A DNA stretch of 64,000 bases from Microplitis mediator (Eukaryota > Arthropoda > Insecta > Hymenoptera > Braconidae). The notes under the pieces were generated by a model. That model did not search any database. It was not told the DNA's origin and was given only the letters and a program-made list of their open reading frames with translations. The position numbers and the translations under genes are program-made. The stretch spans positions 8,452,385-8,516,384 of the forward strand of contig NC_079973.1 in assembly GCF_029852145.1 (NCBI RefSeq). Reading direction: 5' to 3'. Within the stretch, counting starts at the first letter, position 1; every line of letters starts with the position of its first letter. Positions 36,801 to 48,597 of this stretch are shown here, one piece after another.

Positions 36801-38690
36801 GCATGCGATATGACGGTAAAAAATGTTTTGATCACTATTTTATGAGTTTATTTTCGGGGTAATATCACCCCTGATTAAAAGAAACGATTCGAAACGATTT
36901 AAAGAAGGGTAATTCAAAAGTATTTAAAGTTTTCAAAAGCATTAAAAAATACATTAGCTCAGGAGTCACCTTTAAATTAGAAAAATGACCTTAGGTAAAT
37001 TTTTCGCTGTTCAATTGATGTCAATTGTCTGACAGTTATTCAATAGGGTTGCGCAAATAATTCAAATCCAATATTAATATTTGATTTGAAAGATCTGAAT
37101 TATTTGTAAATTATTATAAAAAATTTGGTTATAATTTATTACATGTGAGTTAAAAATTAATAATCGAATTTCAAGTCAAATATTCTAGTTTCGAACTAAA
37201 TAGTCATATTTAATTTGCTTTGATTGAAACATTATTCACACACCTGTAATTATTTAATTTGCTATTAATTTTTCAATTTTTTCGAGTGTTTTTATAGCTG
37301 AATAACTGTACAAGTGGTTAAACTACCAACTGCTATGCTCATATTGTAGACAGACTGAAGATACTGTATAGTACGAATGGAAGAGAAATGAGAGACTAAA
37401 ATGTAAACTGAGACCTTGGTAAATGTGAGAAACAACAGCAGAAGAAGTTGAAGAGGCCAACAAATCGTTACGATAGCCTGTGTACAAAAGAAAAGTAAGA
37501 ATAGGGAACAAAGAAAATGAGAAAAAGTACCACAGAGACAAAGGAGTGAAATGAAAAATATGTACGGGGTGAATAGAACAGCTAAATGTAGAGTGAGAGA
37601 TAGAATCTAGAAGTTGTATAACCTCGAGAAAAGACCCGAGGGTGAATTCCGGGTAGCGCCCCTGTGCCGCGTCGTCATAGCAACTAACCCTGAACACCCT
37701 ACAGTAGAGCCCCCGCACCATTGAAGGCTTTGCTTTTCGATGATAGTAATAATGTATCCTTTGGTTGATGTAGGTCGTAGAATATGTGGATCTACTATTA
37801 AGCCAACTCAAGTACTAAAAATTTTCATCCCTACTGATTTCTTCGTTCATTCTCATTTTATGAGTTGACCAAAAGCAGAATGAGAAGAAGCAGACGATAA
37901 AATTGTGGTTTTATTCTTTTTTTTTTTTTCTTTTATATTAGGTATTAAATATGTTTTTAATGGGATAATATAATTTTATAATAATATTTTTATTCAATTT
38001 TTTTTTTTAACATTATGTGAATTGAAATAAATTTACATTGTTTATGGAAAAAATTTTTTATAAAAATTCATTATTTCTTATAAAATACTTATCTGTCGAT
38101 TGATTTTTTTATTATGGACGGGAAAATTTATTTGATGCCATAGCTCTGTTTTACCACGTTAATAGAAAACTTTGTAATGACGAGAAATAATTTTTTTTGT
38201 TACGATTAATCATTTTATAAGCCTTGATGAAAACTAGAAAAATAAAATAAATGTCTTCCATTAGAATACAAAAGCTCTTGTAGCAGAATAAATATTTATC
38301 TTGTACTGAGGTTGAAAAGAAAAATTAATTGTCAAAAGTTAAACAAAATAATTTTTTGTCGTAATAAATTATTTTTAATGCTAGTACAATATTAGTTTAA
38401 ATGCATAACATTGACCTCATAAATTTTTTCTCTAAGCACAAATAATTTCTGATTAGTCGGATGCAATGTTTAATTTTTTTTTAAAGCTTTAATGCATCCC
38501 TTCTACATCGAAATTTGATATTTGTATAGAAAAATTATCAGAATTATAGCAAATGCATGACGCCGATTTCAGGAATCTAACGGCATTTGAATTTTGAACA
38601 TTCATTACATAAAATATCATAAACAACTATAGTCACATCGAGTACTTTTGCGTACCGGAGACTGCATGCTCGGTTATAGCTTGCTTTTAT
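36801..38690. other. Non-coding stretch
   Basis: 36868-36910 resembles one end of the CCCTGATTAAG mini-element at 44683. 37320-37810 contains the longest minus-strand frame here, low-complexity and unrecognised. T-rich tracts lie near 37920 and 38000. Confidence 0.45.
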
Positions 38691-38860
38691 TATCGAATCA
38701 AGCTCTGGCTAGGCTCGGTTACTTATTTAATTCTAGCTTGGTTGTACAATAAGGCCAAGCTTGAAGCCATGCTAGGCATTGAGTCTTGGCAGATTAGAAA
38801 AAGACTAATACTGACCTTATGGTCATCACTGGCGGTTCCTCTCCTGGGATATTTTAAAAT
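38690..38860. repeat. TTGGCC-type word array 3, short and diverged
   Basis: AGCTCTGGCTAGGCTCGG, AAGGCCAAGCTTGAAGCC and GAGTCTTGGC words, then TCACTGGCGGTTCC...TTTTAAAAT resembling the end of the 33605-34045 array. Confidence 0.55.
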
Positions 38861-39055
38861 ATTTTAAATACTATTTATAACGAATGTGTTATAAATGTTA
38901 AAATCATAGAAGATACAATGTAAATTCATTTTTACTTTAGTATTAAAGAAAAGGAAGTTTAAGATCTGAACAATAAAACATCTAGAAATTTTAATAAAGA
39001 TTGTTTTGAGTGTATTTCTCTTTATGAATTAATAATTATTTACAATTTAAATTCA

Positions 39056-39473
39056 AACCCGAATAGAAAGTACTGTGGGATTGCCCAGAGTATACATGTG
39101 AACCTCTTTGGGTTCTATTAAGGCATGCCCAATTGAGAAATTCATATAAGGACCCAATAAACACCCAACTGGGACATCCTAATCCAAAAGAAATTAAATT
39201 ATTGTAAGTTTTATCCTATTCGGGCTTGTGGAGGATCTTAGTGGGAAAACCCACGGTGAAAATTAAAATTAATAGCCATTTTTTTCCATTGGGTTCTGTG
39301 TGAGACCTAAGTGGGAAAACCCAACAAAAAAAATCGGTCTATCGGTTGACCCGATAGCTGGGACTATCCAATAAGGACCCAATAGGTCTTTGCGTTACGA
39401 CCCTATGCTCAGTCCCCATAGGGCAACCCCACAAGGACCCGATAGGTCTCACATAAAAATTTCTAGTCGGGAA
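39056..39473. mobile_element. Fold-back element, CCCGACTAGAA family, copy 2
   Basis: The right end ATTTCTAGTCGGGAAA matches the ends of the 1532-2486 element. The left end ACCCGAATAGAAAG is a diverged inverse. The interior is made of AAGGACCCAATAGG, GTGGGAAAACCCA and CCATTGGGTTC words in both orientations. Confidence 0.7.
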
Positions 39474-40496
39474 ATTTATAAGAAAATAAGGATAAATACA
39501 ACAGTTAGAATTTTATGAAATTGACCAAAAATCAAATACCACAGTATCGGATTGAAATCTGTTAAGTACAAAATAATTTTAAATTAATCAAAAGTACTTT
39601 TCAAATTAGTGACTTTATATGATTCTAATCCCAAGATCAAACGGTCAAAAAAGAAAGAGAATTGAGTATTTCCAGCATTTTTTGTCATCTTCATTGTCGT
39701 TTTCAACAAACCAAAGGGTTTAGATTTCAAAGGCTGACCCCTTTTGCCTTTAAAATCGTGTAAAAGAGTAAAATGTACAAAACGAGTGATATCCTTTAAC
39801 TTCTATTTTTATTTCTCTTTTTCAGTTATTTCTTATCCATAACACTCATACCAAAACCTTGACGTCTGTGCGGTCACTGACATCGTGAAAAATACGAGCT
39901 CTCACTTCTAACTTCCATAAAAGTAAAAAAAAACAAGTGACTTTCCGTTTTTCCGATAGTGCTGGCTGTGCAGAGCATTTCGAAGCTTCTTATCTCTGTA
40001 TTCGTTAGCTATCTTTCTTACCAAAAGATTATTTTCACAAAAACACCCGGATAACTTTAAATGAATTACTTTTCATTTTTATTTCTATTTCGGTCTATCT
40101 TCATTACTTTCATTATTGCATTATTTGGTATTTGTATAGAAGTGAGGCTGCACACATTTCTCAAAGTTCCAAGTGCTAACACCTTAAATATCTATAATTA
40201 ATCTTTTTCTACAATACGGCGAATTAAATTTTCTGTATGTGTTTGTGCCTCCAACACTAGATACCCATCCGGACCTTGTAACTAAAGTGTACAAAGTTGA
40301 TAAAAATAACATGAATCATGCTAATTTTCAAAATTATTTTTTTCTAATGTATAATTAAATTTTTATAGAGTACCGTAAGATGGGTGGTGGTGATCTATGG
40401 GTCTAACTAAGAGTTTAAAAATTATTTGAACTCTTGTAATAGTGAAAATCCGCATATTTCTGTTATTTCAATACTTTTAAGGTGTACTCACCTAAC
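39474..40496. other. Non-coding stretch
   Basis: Moderately AT-rich unique sequence. I see no gene or repeat boundary. Confidence 0.5.
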
Positions 40497-40599
40497 ATAT
40501 TGTTGCGAGTAGTTTCGACGGTATCCGCCTCCCTTTGCTAGTATAGGGTCTGGCTGAAGCCCACAACACAGTTTTACGCCCGCGCGTACTAGTAAAAGA

Positions 40600-40672
40600 T
40601 GTAGTCTAAGGCAAGAGTGCGTTAACATAGCTTTACTGACGAGTCCGTTAACGTACTCAGGACGAAACTATA
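40600..40672 (+). ncRNA. Type III hammerhead ribozyme
   Basis: All core elements of a self-cleaving hammerhead are present in order. Stem III 5' strand TGTAGT (40600-40605), cleavage-site C40606 (GUC). Stem I TAAGGC (40607-40612) with GCTTTA (40630-40635). Core CTGACGA (40636-40642). Stem II GTCC (40643-40646) with GGAC (40660-40663). Core GAAA (40664-40667), the last A starting stem III 3' strand ACTATA (40667-40672). Stem III ends are open, so it is type III. Predicted cleavage is between 40606 and 40607. Loops I and II share a 12-nt complementarity. One copy seen; no partner ribozyme found, so a circular-RNA retrozyme arrangement is not shown. Confidence 0.87.
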
Positions 40673-41926
40673 AACATGATGGCAAATAGGCATATACCCT
40701 AAGTTTTGATAGTTGATTTAAGAGTCAATACATAGAATGACAAGTAATATATGTCAAATATTGCAGTGTGGCACGGAACTAGAAAATGGTAATGATAATC
40801 TGACAAATAAGCTCAATTTGTACCCTTGGTACAAACTTTTGGCTTAGTAAGTCTTATATAACAACAAACTAACCAAATATATCTTTCCACCGACAAACGC
40901 TAAATAATGACACCTCACTTGAAGCGATTAGTCTAAAATTGGATTATTGGTTATCAAAAAGGTTAGCAGCCCTGATTCTGCATGAATACCCATGATTTTT
41001 ATTGTCTGTTATTATGAAATTTTTGAATTATGTCAATACATTTATATAATTTACTAGATTTAAAATATTGTGTTTTTTAATTGTGTTTACACAGTGTTGA
41101 GTAAAACGAACGTTAAACCAAAATTCTTTTTACATTTTCTAAAGTACTTTTTCATTTTTTTTAGTACAAAAGAGTACTTAGTAAAGTGGCTTTAAGGGGC
41201 ATAGACGGAGAGAAAGAAAGAGAGAGAGAGATAGAGAATTGAAAAAAAAAGCAAAGTGAGTAGCAGAGAGTTTTACATTGAGTTGACTCATGCAAAAATT
41301 CTTTTTTAGAAATTAGCAGACTCTTTGTGAAAATATAAGTACGTTTATTTACTAATTTTGTGAAACGTGGTAGAAAAAAAAAAGTTTGAAAGGAAAAAAA
41401 ACGTCTATCGGTTGTTTTTTGAATTACTTTCGTCATAACAGTAAAATGGTTCTTCAAATTCTTTTTCGCCTCATAAATTTTTTTCAGTTGGTAAAATAAC
41501 CCTATGGTGTATTTATTTGTGAACAAAAAAATTCTATAAATGTTATACAGAAAAAAAGAAATTTTTGGTTTAGATAGAAAACGAGAAAACAAAAATATAT
41601 AAATAAAATAGTACGTTGTGTAAACAACTGCACGGATACAACAATAGGGGAAAATAAACGTAGTGTCTGTCAACGTATTGAGATCAAAAAATAAAATAAA
41701 AAATATATGTATGTCGGCGTTTCTAATCGGCACTTGTTTTCAACGATCCCCTTTTGTTTGAACCCTTTCGTCGTGGCTTTTCTTTCTCACCCTTCCACAA
41801 TTTTGTTTTTTTTTTTTTCCATCTTAGAATTACGGTCGCGATTAAATCCTACTTTAGCGCAATATAAAGAAGCTATTTGTCTTTGATTGCCACTTTTCTT
41901 CGACCACATCATTTATTTATTTAGTT
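40673..41926. other. Non-coding; AT-rich, low-complexity frames only
   Basis: The GC-richer block containing the ribozyme ends at about 40690. 41161-41733 is open on the minus strand but is Phe/Ser-rich low-complexity sequence with a (GA)n tract at 41209-41236. Confidence 0.5.
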
Positions 41927-42130
41927 ATTGCACACCTCAAGCACGAAGGCACTGAGTATGCCTTATTGACGCTCGATATTTTTCGAGTACCTCACTCACT
42001 TTTATTTATCTCTACTATGGTGTGTCGCAAAACAACATTTGTTTTTTTTTTTTTTTGGACACCACCAGAAATTAATAGGATATTTCACAACAAAAATTCT
42101 GTCAGAAGCTCGGCTCTTAAATTCAAGTTT
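41927..42130. repeat. Single end of the ATTGCACACCTCAAGC element family
   Basis: ATTGCACACCTCAAGCACG followed by AAGGCACTGAG matches the terminus of the 8174-10099 element. No matching opposite end found nearby. Confidence 0.6.
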
Positions 42131-42939
42131 TGGAGGTAGCTCATCGCATTTTTCGATTTGCATTTTAATAACATAGAGTAGTTTACGATTTATTTCAAAA
42201 GGTATATCAACTGTGTGATGTACTATACTCGTTTATTGGTTCATTAGTTCAAAATTTTTGTTGCTGAAATTTTATCTTACTGGAATCCCTCCATAATTTC
42301 CGCCGCCAACCCTTCCACCCCTCAATTATATTTTCAATAATCTTCTTAAGAGGTTTAGTTTGTTCTTCCTCTCTTCCTCTTCTCTTGTATATAACCATGT
42401 GTGAAATTCATTTTTATATGAAGATAGAATCGGTTTTATTGTTTATATCCAATCTCCCATCTAACCATTTCTACAGAATATGAAAGCATTTTCACACTTT
42501 AACAGTAACATAATATATAAACTGTTTCCATAATAATGGAAAAATTTCTTAGATAACATCGAATCCATATCTTTGAAAAACTAATCCTATACCCTTCAAG
42601 AGATAGTTTTTTTCATCACATAGAAATCTTTCCTATAATTTTCAGGGTATTTAAATGAAGTTATGGAGTGTTTTATATACAAATTGAATAATAACGACTT
42701 CAAATTTAATAACTGGAATGGGTGATTTAATAAATTGTTAAACTCATTAAAAGTGATGTTAAATGTAATGTGCAAATTCAGAATAATCGAGGTTGTGCGT
42801 GACTATCATATAATTGTAGGTACATGTCCTTCAGCGCTACAATAATGATCGTTTAAATAAAATCACATCTAGAATACTCTCGTTTGTTTTTCATCTTTTC
42901 CAACCAATTAGATTTACAATTAAAAAAAAATATATATAT
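42131..42939. other. Non-coding AT-rich stretch
   Basis: No gene or defined repeat seen. It ends in a TATATATAT tract that is the insertion target of the adjacent LTR. Confidence 0.5.
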
Positions 42940-44034
42940 TGTAACATGATCAAAATTCGACATCGACCCGTGGTTTTAAATTATTAAATAAAATAACTAA
43001 TTATCCGATGAGCAAATTCTAGTGACATCTAGAATCGAAAATTTCGACTTCGTCCGAGCAATTGATCCAACGCTTGGATTGAAACGAGAGATCCGGGATA
43101 GACGCCAAACGGAACGGCCACGTTTTTTTTTATTTAAACAATTCGACCCGACCAAATGAACAATACTCGATTCCAACGGTTGAACAATTTGAATTACGAC
43201 ATGTAAGATCAATCCGAGTTTGATCAACGAACAATTAATTACGACAAATAATTTCGACCGACAATAACGGCTCTCTGTGAATAAGTGAACAAGCCGAAGC
43301 ATCGGCGCGAAAATTGAACAAAGTGTATATGTGATATTATTATTGAACAAGTGAACCGCGTTCGCGTGATAATTCAAAATTAATTAATTAATTACGCGTA
43401 ATAATTATATGATAGTGAAATTCAACGCGTTACCGAAATAAAATATTATTTTATATTTTATTTTATTTCATCGAGCAATTCTGAGAATTACGGATTATCC
43501 GTGTCTCATTCGCAACAGCAGTCTTGTCACCTCGCCGTGTAAGAATACTGTGACGTCACTTGTCAAGTATTTCGTTAATACTTTCGCTGTATGTGTGTCT
43601 CCGGACAATAAAATTATTTTATTTTAATTTCGTGAACCGACTGTGTTTTTTTTTTTTTGAGCAATGAACTGATTTTGTTTTCCGATCAACTATGAGCACT
43701 CTTGTTTTGTTTATATCGAGTCAAGCCGAAAACGGCAATTTATTATTTTGTTTGTAACCGATAATTTTATTTGTGATACCGATTAATTTATTATTTTGTG
43801 TTTAATATACGACTGCTTATTGAGTTTAATTCTGATCAATAATTTATCGTAATCTTGAGTGCCTGACTTTTCCCCGATCCGCCACCCTGAGCCGACATTT
43901 TCGATAATTGTTTATTTGGTGATTATAAAATCATCTGGCGCCCAACTATAAAACTTTTGAACAAGGTTGCCAAAAATCGTAAGTGTATTCGGACTTCACT
44001 CCGGTAGATTCCCAGTGGTGAAAAACCCGTTACA
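42940..44034 (+). mobile_element. Solo LTR with ATAT target duplication
   Basis: 1,095 bp from TGTAACATGATC to CCCGTTACA. The ends form the inverted pair TGTAAC/GTTACA. The flanks are ATAT (42936-42939) and ATAT (44035-44038), the 4-bp AT-type duplication typical of some insect gypsy elements. AATAAA-type signals lie in the middle. TGGCGCCCAAC at 43936-43946 looks like a primer-binding site two bases after a TCA; an alternative reading is LTR 42940-43933 plus leader. The second copy (22761-22957) ends at the same base, which favours the solo-LTR reading. Confidence 0.7.
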
Positions 44035-44682
44035 ATATATGCATAGATATGTATATATACATATATAATAAAATAAAAATTAACTTTTAGTACTTATGCT
44101 TGTCAACCGTACACTCAGTAATAAATTACTAGCAGACAAGTTATATCATCATATTTTTATTTTGGTACTTGAAAAACCTTGCATATATAACACTTGAATA
44201 TAATAGAAAATCATGTTGTCATATGTATGCGCTCTTCAGCAATCAGTCAACTAATTCCCCGGATGTTAATGGATTTTCCTGGCGCGCAAACGAGATCCGG
44301 TAATTTCTCTTGCTCACAATGTGAGTGGGAATGCGGAAAAGTATTTGAGTTTATATTGGAGTGTAGTGATGAAGTGATTCATATCGGTGTGCTGTGAGTT
44401 GTGAGAAGTAAGTAAAATGAAATGAGTAGTGAGTGTGAGGGTGAACTAGGGTTGAGCTAAAATATCGATTGAAATCAATGCCAAGAAGCTTGGAAAATGG
44501 GTCGTTACATCAGATGGTAGTGATTGGCACGGTTAAAGAAAAAACACTGAGGAAGTAATCATAGCGTGGGTAAGAAACGAGAAAATCAACTTCTAAAGTA
44601 ACTAGCGGCTTATCAAAACCACTGAGATTAAACTGAGATTTACGACCATAATTATACTTTATCTATTTTTTTTTGTATTTTA
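44035..44682. other. Non-coding unique sequence
   Basis: 44190-44400 is open but has no recognisable domain. No repeat ends seen. Confidence 0.45.
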
Positions 44683-44803
44683 CCCTGATTAAGAAAAATG
44701 ATTTAATCAATGTCAAGTGTATATCTATACATTAGTCGATTCAAATTGATTTAAATCACTTCAAATTGTTTTGAATCGTTTTAAATAATTTTTCTCAATC
44801 AGG
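44683..44803. mobile_element. 121-bp TA-flanked mini fold-back, CCCTGATT ends
   Basis: CCCTGATTAAGAAAAATGA at the left and its inverse (ATTTTTCTCAATCAGGG) at the right, TA on both sides (44681-44682, 44804-44805). The middle is TTCAAATTGATTTAAATC and TTGAATCG words. Confidence 0.85.
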
Positions 44804-46260
44804 GTATTGGGTAAAATTGTTATTATGATTAACAGTTTTGTTAAAAGATTTTTTGTGATTTCAAATGTTTTGTTTGAATTTCAAAAAATTGAAGCTGAGT
44901 TATTTTTATCTACACGGAAAAAAATAGATAGAAATGGTTACTGTGATACACAAGAACGATCACTATGTGATCACCATTACAATGTTATACATTATGTCGA
45001 AAACATGACAGGTTATCGTGTTCACAGTCACCATTCGCTTTCCAGATAATACAGGTTTCTTTCAGCAGTCGATGGGTTACTATATAAAATAGGTATAGGT
45101 CCTGTAAGGAGATGCGAAAGACTCCCCGGACAAATGTGTTCCATTGTCGTTTAGCATGGTAACCATTTCTGTGCTGGACAGGAACTGTTGCTTTCAGTCA
45201 AAAAAAAAATTTCGAGCACAAAAAAAAGAGTTTCAATTTTTTTTTCTTTGCCTTCTTTTTAACATTTTTAGGAAATTTTTTTTTGTCATTTCCTTGCATT
45301 TGCTGAGTAACCGACGCAAAAATTTGAGAAAAGTCGAAACAAATTAATTTTTTCATTTTGATCATGATAAAACAATGAAAAGAACAAAACTTGTTCCTTT
45401 AATTGTTTAGCAAAACTTTGATCGATCATTCCCAAAAAACGGCTCAATAGATCAATTTGAAAATTTACAGGGTTATTGGAGGTACATTAAGCTAAAAAAG
45501 TGCCTAGCAAGATTATTTTTTTATCGATATTTGCAGAGTACCGGTTGATTTACTAAAAAACGTCATTTTTTTGTACTCACTTCTAATGGATGTCAAAAAT
45601 AAAAAACTTTTTTTTTTTTTAAATGATGAGAGGGTCTTGTAGGAAATTTATTCAAGTTTTTAACGCTGCCCTTCAATTTACTGTGCAATCATTGGTACCT
45701 GAAATATCGATGATCAAAGCCAAAAGGATCATTTTTGGTTTGAAGGCTGATATCTCTGCGACAAATCGTCCTACGAGGTTAAAGAAGCCAAATTGAAGCT
45801 GGATAAATTTGCTAACCCACCTATGCATTTCTTCAGTTGAAAAAATTTTTCCACGGTTCGTGGGCTCTTCGAAAAAAGAAAAATTTAGAAATTTTATGTC
45901 TCGCGGTATTTCTCGTGTTTGTGCAATAGCCGGAGCTCTCCAAAAATTTTGAAAAAATGCAGTAGAAGTAGAGATTTCAAGCTATATAATATTTTTTTTT
46001 TTTTAATTTCAATACGATTATTTATCACCAAGTTACAGCCGTCCACAAATCACAGAAAAATTTATAAAATTTTTCTGTTCCTTTCATTTTTTGCGTAAGT
46101 GCATTATACACGACCTCTTAACCAAATAGTCGTACTCCCAATCTTACAAAATATTTCAATCAATGGAAATTCTTGAAGTTGAACTGAAGCAGCAAAGCTT
46201 GAAGTAAGAATATAGGAATAATATTATACTTTTGTAATTATTGATTTTCAGGCGTTATAA
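44804..46260. other. Non-coding; one fold-back end and repeat-like sequence
   Basis: TACACGGAAAAAAATAG at 44911 is a CACGGAAAAA-type terminus with GTTACTGTGA / TCACCATTAC words after it, but no right end found. 45360-45960 reads like the dispersed repeats elsewhere. No inverted match to the far side of the transposase could be found. Confidence 0.45.
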
Positions 46261-48597
46261 ATGATAAGTTTCTATCAAACAGATGAGACAGACCACGGTG
46301 TAGATGTCTTATCGAATATTGACGTAAACCTATCAGAGCAAGAACCTGTTGATTGTCAAAATGATGCTCAGCAATATTCTTCAACTGACACGGTGATACA
46401 ATATTCAGATTGTGAAGAAAACAACTATGAGTTTAATGATAATAATAATTATATTTCTAACTCATTCTACTCCAATGAAGGTGATGAAAGTTTAAACTCT
46501 CAGGAAGAGAATGTATTATTATCATCATTAAACGAAGATAACGACTTAAACAACCAAGCTGATAAGATTGACAGCGCATCAGGACCATTTCCAGTATACC
46601 ACGGAGAAATCATTGTAAATAAAGCTTTTTGGGAAACTATTGGTCACCAAATGAGGAATGCAAAGCATTCAAGTTCAAACCGGGATGGACAAATGACTTC
46701 AATGACCTATGAACAGGTCATTTACAAAAATGTGTCATTGTATTTCACGGTCACAGGGGATTTAATCCTCATAAGCAACAAAAGTATTATCTTTATGTAA
46801 AGAGCAGTTGCAAAAATTCACTGTGTACTTCGTTCCGATACGTTTGTGAGCATCCGATTGTGAGCCCTTATAAAGATTTGCCCTTGAAAATTTTTTCGAA
46901 GAGGCAAATCCTTCATAATGCTGAAGAAATTCATCGTCGACCAGTGACAGGAGAAAAAAGGGCAATCATTGCTGAAAAACTGAAACAACGAAACCCATCT
47001 GTTGTTGCTGGCTCGATGCTAAAAGAAGTCCCGGAAGAAATTCTTGACGAGGGGAATAGGAATGATGCGCCAAGCGGCTTAATTTGTCAAAAAATTTCCA
47101 GCGAGAATAATACAGCTGGTGATTTGGATCCAGATTGGAAAATTTATCTCGAAAAACTAAGAGAAAAATTTGAATCCAACCCGAAATGGCAACCACCTAT
47201 ATACAAGGGATATATCCAGAATTGTTGTATTTATCCCCTGAATATCACGTTATTTACGATCGATACCTCACGTTATTTAATCGAAACCTCTTTTCCTGCA
47301 TTTGGATGCAACGGGAAAAATTTGTGCCAAAGCTCCAAATACTGGAAAAAGGGTTTTGTATTTTGCATTAGTATTAAAAGGGGAAAGAAATGATGAGATC
47401 GGCGCTCTACCGATTTCAGAATTTCTAACTACTGAAGAAAATACATATTCAATAACATCGTTTTTAGGGCAGTTCATGACTGCTCTAAAAACTAGAAATA
47501 ACTGCGTCAACATTGTGCTGAAAATAGAAACAGACTATTGCATTGCTGAGATACAAGCGATATCTTTAGCGTGCAATCACATGGACTTGAGCGTTTATCT
47601 CAAAAATATGTATAATTGCGTTAATGAGAAAAAAATAAAAGAAAAAGTTCACGGAGTAACGGTTATTCACATGTGTTCCGTGCATGTTTTGAGAGCCATC
47701 ACCAGAAAAATACATTCTTTCACGAAAGAAAAAGAAGTGCGACAAGTTGCGAAAATGTTTGTTACTGAATTAATCATGTGTGAGACGATCGAGGACGCAG
47801 ATGAAATATTTCAGGATTTAAGTATTGTCTTCTGCAATCCGCACGATTATGAAAGTGTGATCAACGCGTTGACGAGGTTGCGAAAGATTTACGATAATCT
47901 GAAAGAAGAGGAAGATAATATCAATACCAATGAAGAAATGGAAGAAATCAATGATCCGGATGAACGAAGAAGCTCTGAAAGTTTGGATGTTGAAAAGCAA
48001 CAGCGACACGGTTCACCGTTTCATTTTCATTTCGCAAAATTATTCGAAGAAAAAAAAATCATAATTCAAAATAATGAAGAAAGTATGAAAAGCTCTGGCA
48101 GTGATCTTGTCAGCAACAAGTATTACATTCCGGAATTTTTTTCATACTTACTTGAATACTATTTTCCTTTTTTTCCGCTTTGGTCGGCGGTAATAATTTC
48201 CGAAGCTTTTGATATCCGGAGAGATTCAAATGCACCCGTTGAAGTGTGGTTTAAACATCTGAAGCACACGATTCTCGAAAAAAAATCTAATATTCCTATT
48301 TGTCGGCTAATTAGAACATTAGCCGATGAAAGCGAAAAGTCATTGTTAAAACGGAAATATTCACTCGTGACCGACCGTCAACGGAAAAACCGATTAAAAA
48401 AAAATATCAAACAAGAGTCCACGAATGACGAAGAGGTTCTAGGAAAGCCGGCGAAGAAAAAGAAAAATGTTCCTTGGGATTTGGTTAGTGAAAGCTGGAA
48501 CAAATCGGGGAAAAATGTTTATTTTGTGAAACCAAAAGACCGAAATGAAGCCGAGGAAGCTACTATTAGAGAGAAGAGAGCGCTAGCCGAAAAATGA
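46261..48597 (+). pseudogene. Broken MULE-like DDE transposase
   Basis: The acidic N-terminal part (46261 to about 46700) is followed, after a frame change, by a Cys/His-rich segment (KCVIVFHGHRGFNPH...CEHPIV, about 46730-46860). A second frame change at about 47215 and a third at about 47303 lead into the core. The long frame at 47302-48597 (431 aa) shows a DDE-like triad: D2 (WMDATGK context), D78 (KIETDYCIAEIQAI) and E314 (NAPVEVWFKHLK), with C125/H128 in HMCSVHVLRA, the usual MULE layout. Three frameshifts make it non-functional. It ends in TGA at 48595-48597 directly before a protease domain in the same frame. Confidence 0.7.

Noticed and set aside
37323..37811. 162-codon minus-strand open frame
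   Set aside because: Ser/Tyr/Phe-rich low-complexity translation without any recognisable motif; most likely chance in a purine-rich stretch.
41161..41733. 190-codon minus-strand open frame
   Set aside because: Composition follows A/T and GA tracts (Phe/Ser/Lys-rich); no domain, no start context and no homology I recognise.
42997..43377. 126-codon minus-strand frame
   Set aside because: Lies wholly inside the solo LTR and resembles no protein.
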